A stretch of 7,551 nt of DNA from Thiotrichaceae bacterium (GTDB taxonomy: Bacteria > Pseudomonadota > Gammaproteobacteria > Thiotrichales > Thiotrichaceae). The position numbers and the translations under genes are program-made. This document shows positions 7,316 through 7,551 of this stretch, piece by piece. The notes beneath the pieces are model-generated. The model worked only from the letters and a program-made list of their open reading frames with translations, made no database searches and was not told the DNA's origin. Location: contig WGBH01000501.1 in the NCBI GenBank assembly GCA_015494435.1, positions 1-7,551 of the forward strand. The letters run 5' to 3'. Numbering within the stretch: the stretch's first letter is position 1; the number at the start of each line of letters is the position of its first letter.

Positions 7316-7551
7316 AAGTTGGCTCTTTTTCTTTATGGTGTTGATACAACCAAACTGATAGATATTGGAAAATACTATTAAACCAATCCTCATCGAAACT
7401 TTTTAGTTGCTTGATTTTAAAAATGTCTACGGCTGTGGGAGATGCCCCAAGGAAGCTATCATCCGATAGCATGTCCCAGACTAATACAGCAGGTAGAAAT
7501 GCAATAGACTGTTGGAAGTTATTGGGTATTTTTAGTAACCTATTATAAGAG
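7308..7551 (-). CDS. C-terminal 80 codons of the upstream operon gene (partial, unidentified, possible Druantia partner)
   Basis: An open frame enters from the right edge (first full codon 7550-7548) and runs 80 codons to TAG at 7310-7308. It ends in QHHKEKEPTYA. The frame has no internal stop and reads like real protein, with aromatic-rich helical stretches such as DEDWFNSIFQYLSVWLYQ. The stop overlaps the ATG of the following helicase gene in the string ATGCCTAG, an 8-base overlap typical of coupled operon genes. I do not recognise the family: no catalytic motif, zinc site or membrane segment is visible in this tail. By position it would be the gene that precedes druE in a Druantia operon (DruD in type I, DruG in type II or DruH in type III), but this is inference from context. 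The start lies outside the window. Confidence 0.8.
   Translation of the reverse strand, partial: SYNRLLKIPNNFQQSIAFLPAVLVWDMLSDDSFLGASPTAVDIFKIKQLKSFDEDWFNSIFQYLSVWLYQHHKEKEPTYA
7323..7330 (-). promoter_or_regulatory. Weak ribosome binding site that supports the helicase start at 7315
   Basis: On the minus strand AAAAAGAG lies 7 bases before the ATG at 7315-7313, inside the end of the upstream gene. It is only a partial Shine-Dalgarno match, which fits translational coupling through the 8-base gene overlap. The alternative ATG at 7393 is preceded by AAAAAGTTTCG with no comparable site. Confidence 0.5.

Noticed and set aside
7316..7393. N-terminal extension of 26 codons on the helicase from ATG at 7393
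   Set aside because: It lies wholly inside the upstream gene, lacks a ribosome site, and the ATG at 7315 overlaps the upstream stop as coupled genes do.

Overview
The window looks like a bacterial chromosome, most likely a fairly AT-rich gammaproteobacterium. That assignment rests on short palindromic intergenic repeats of kinds common there, plus an IS110-family transposase remnant; the species cannot be named. The layout is the 3' end of a defence operon on the minus strand, running from the right edge down to base 998, followed by about 1 kb of repeat-rich, gene-poor DNA.

Almost all coding content is one very large minus-strand gene (998..7315 with the start chosen here, 2105 aa). It encodes a DEAH-box superfamily 2 helicase with both helicase halves, a roughly 430-aa insertion between helicase motifs IV and V, several Cys pairs and a DUF1998-type four-Cys cluster. 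A further tail of about 380 aa follows and looks weakly phospholipase-D-like. Size and architecture fit DruE, the hallmark helicase of Druantia anti-phage systems. An upstream minus-strand gene, cut by the right edge, supplies 80 C-terminal codons (7308..7551). Its stop codon overlaps the druE start by 8 bases, so the two are almost certainly cotranscribed and translationally coupled. The identity of this partner would decide the Druantia type, but the tail alone does not reveal it.

Bases 1 to 997 hold no intact gene. They contain a pair of inverted copies of a roughly 36-base palindromic element (325..360 and 946..980, the second 17 bases past the druE stop). Between and around these lie a GGGTTT hairpin, a perfect 11-bp GTTCCCAAAC-type hairpin, an AT-rich inverted repeat, a REP-like hairpin, and the first 17 to 19 codons of an IS110-family transposase with its leader, cut off where the REP-like repeat begins. 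This is a plausible edge of a mobile or defence island. Nothing recognisable was found in 1 to 320.
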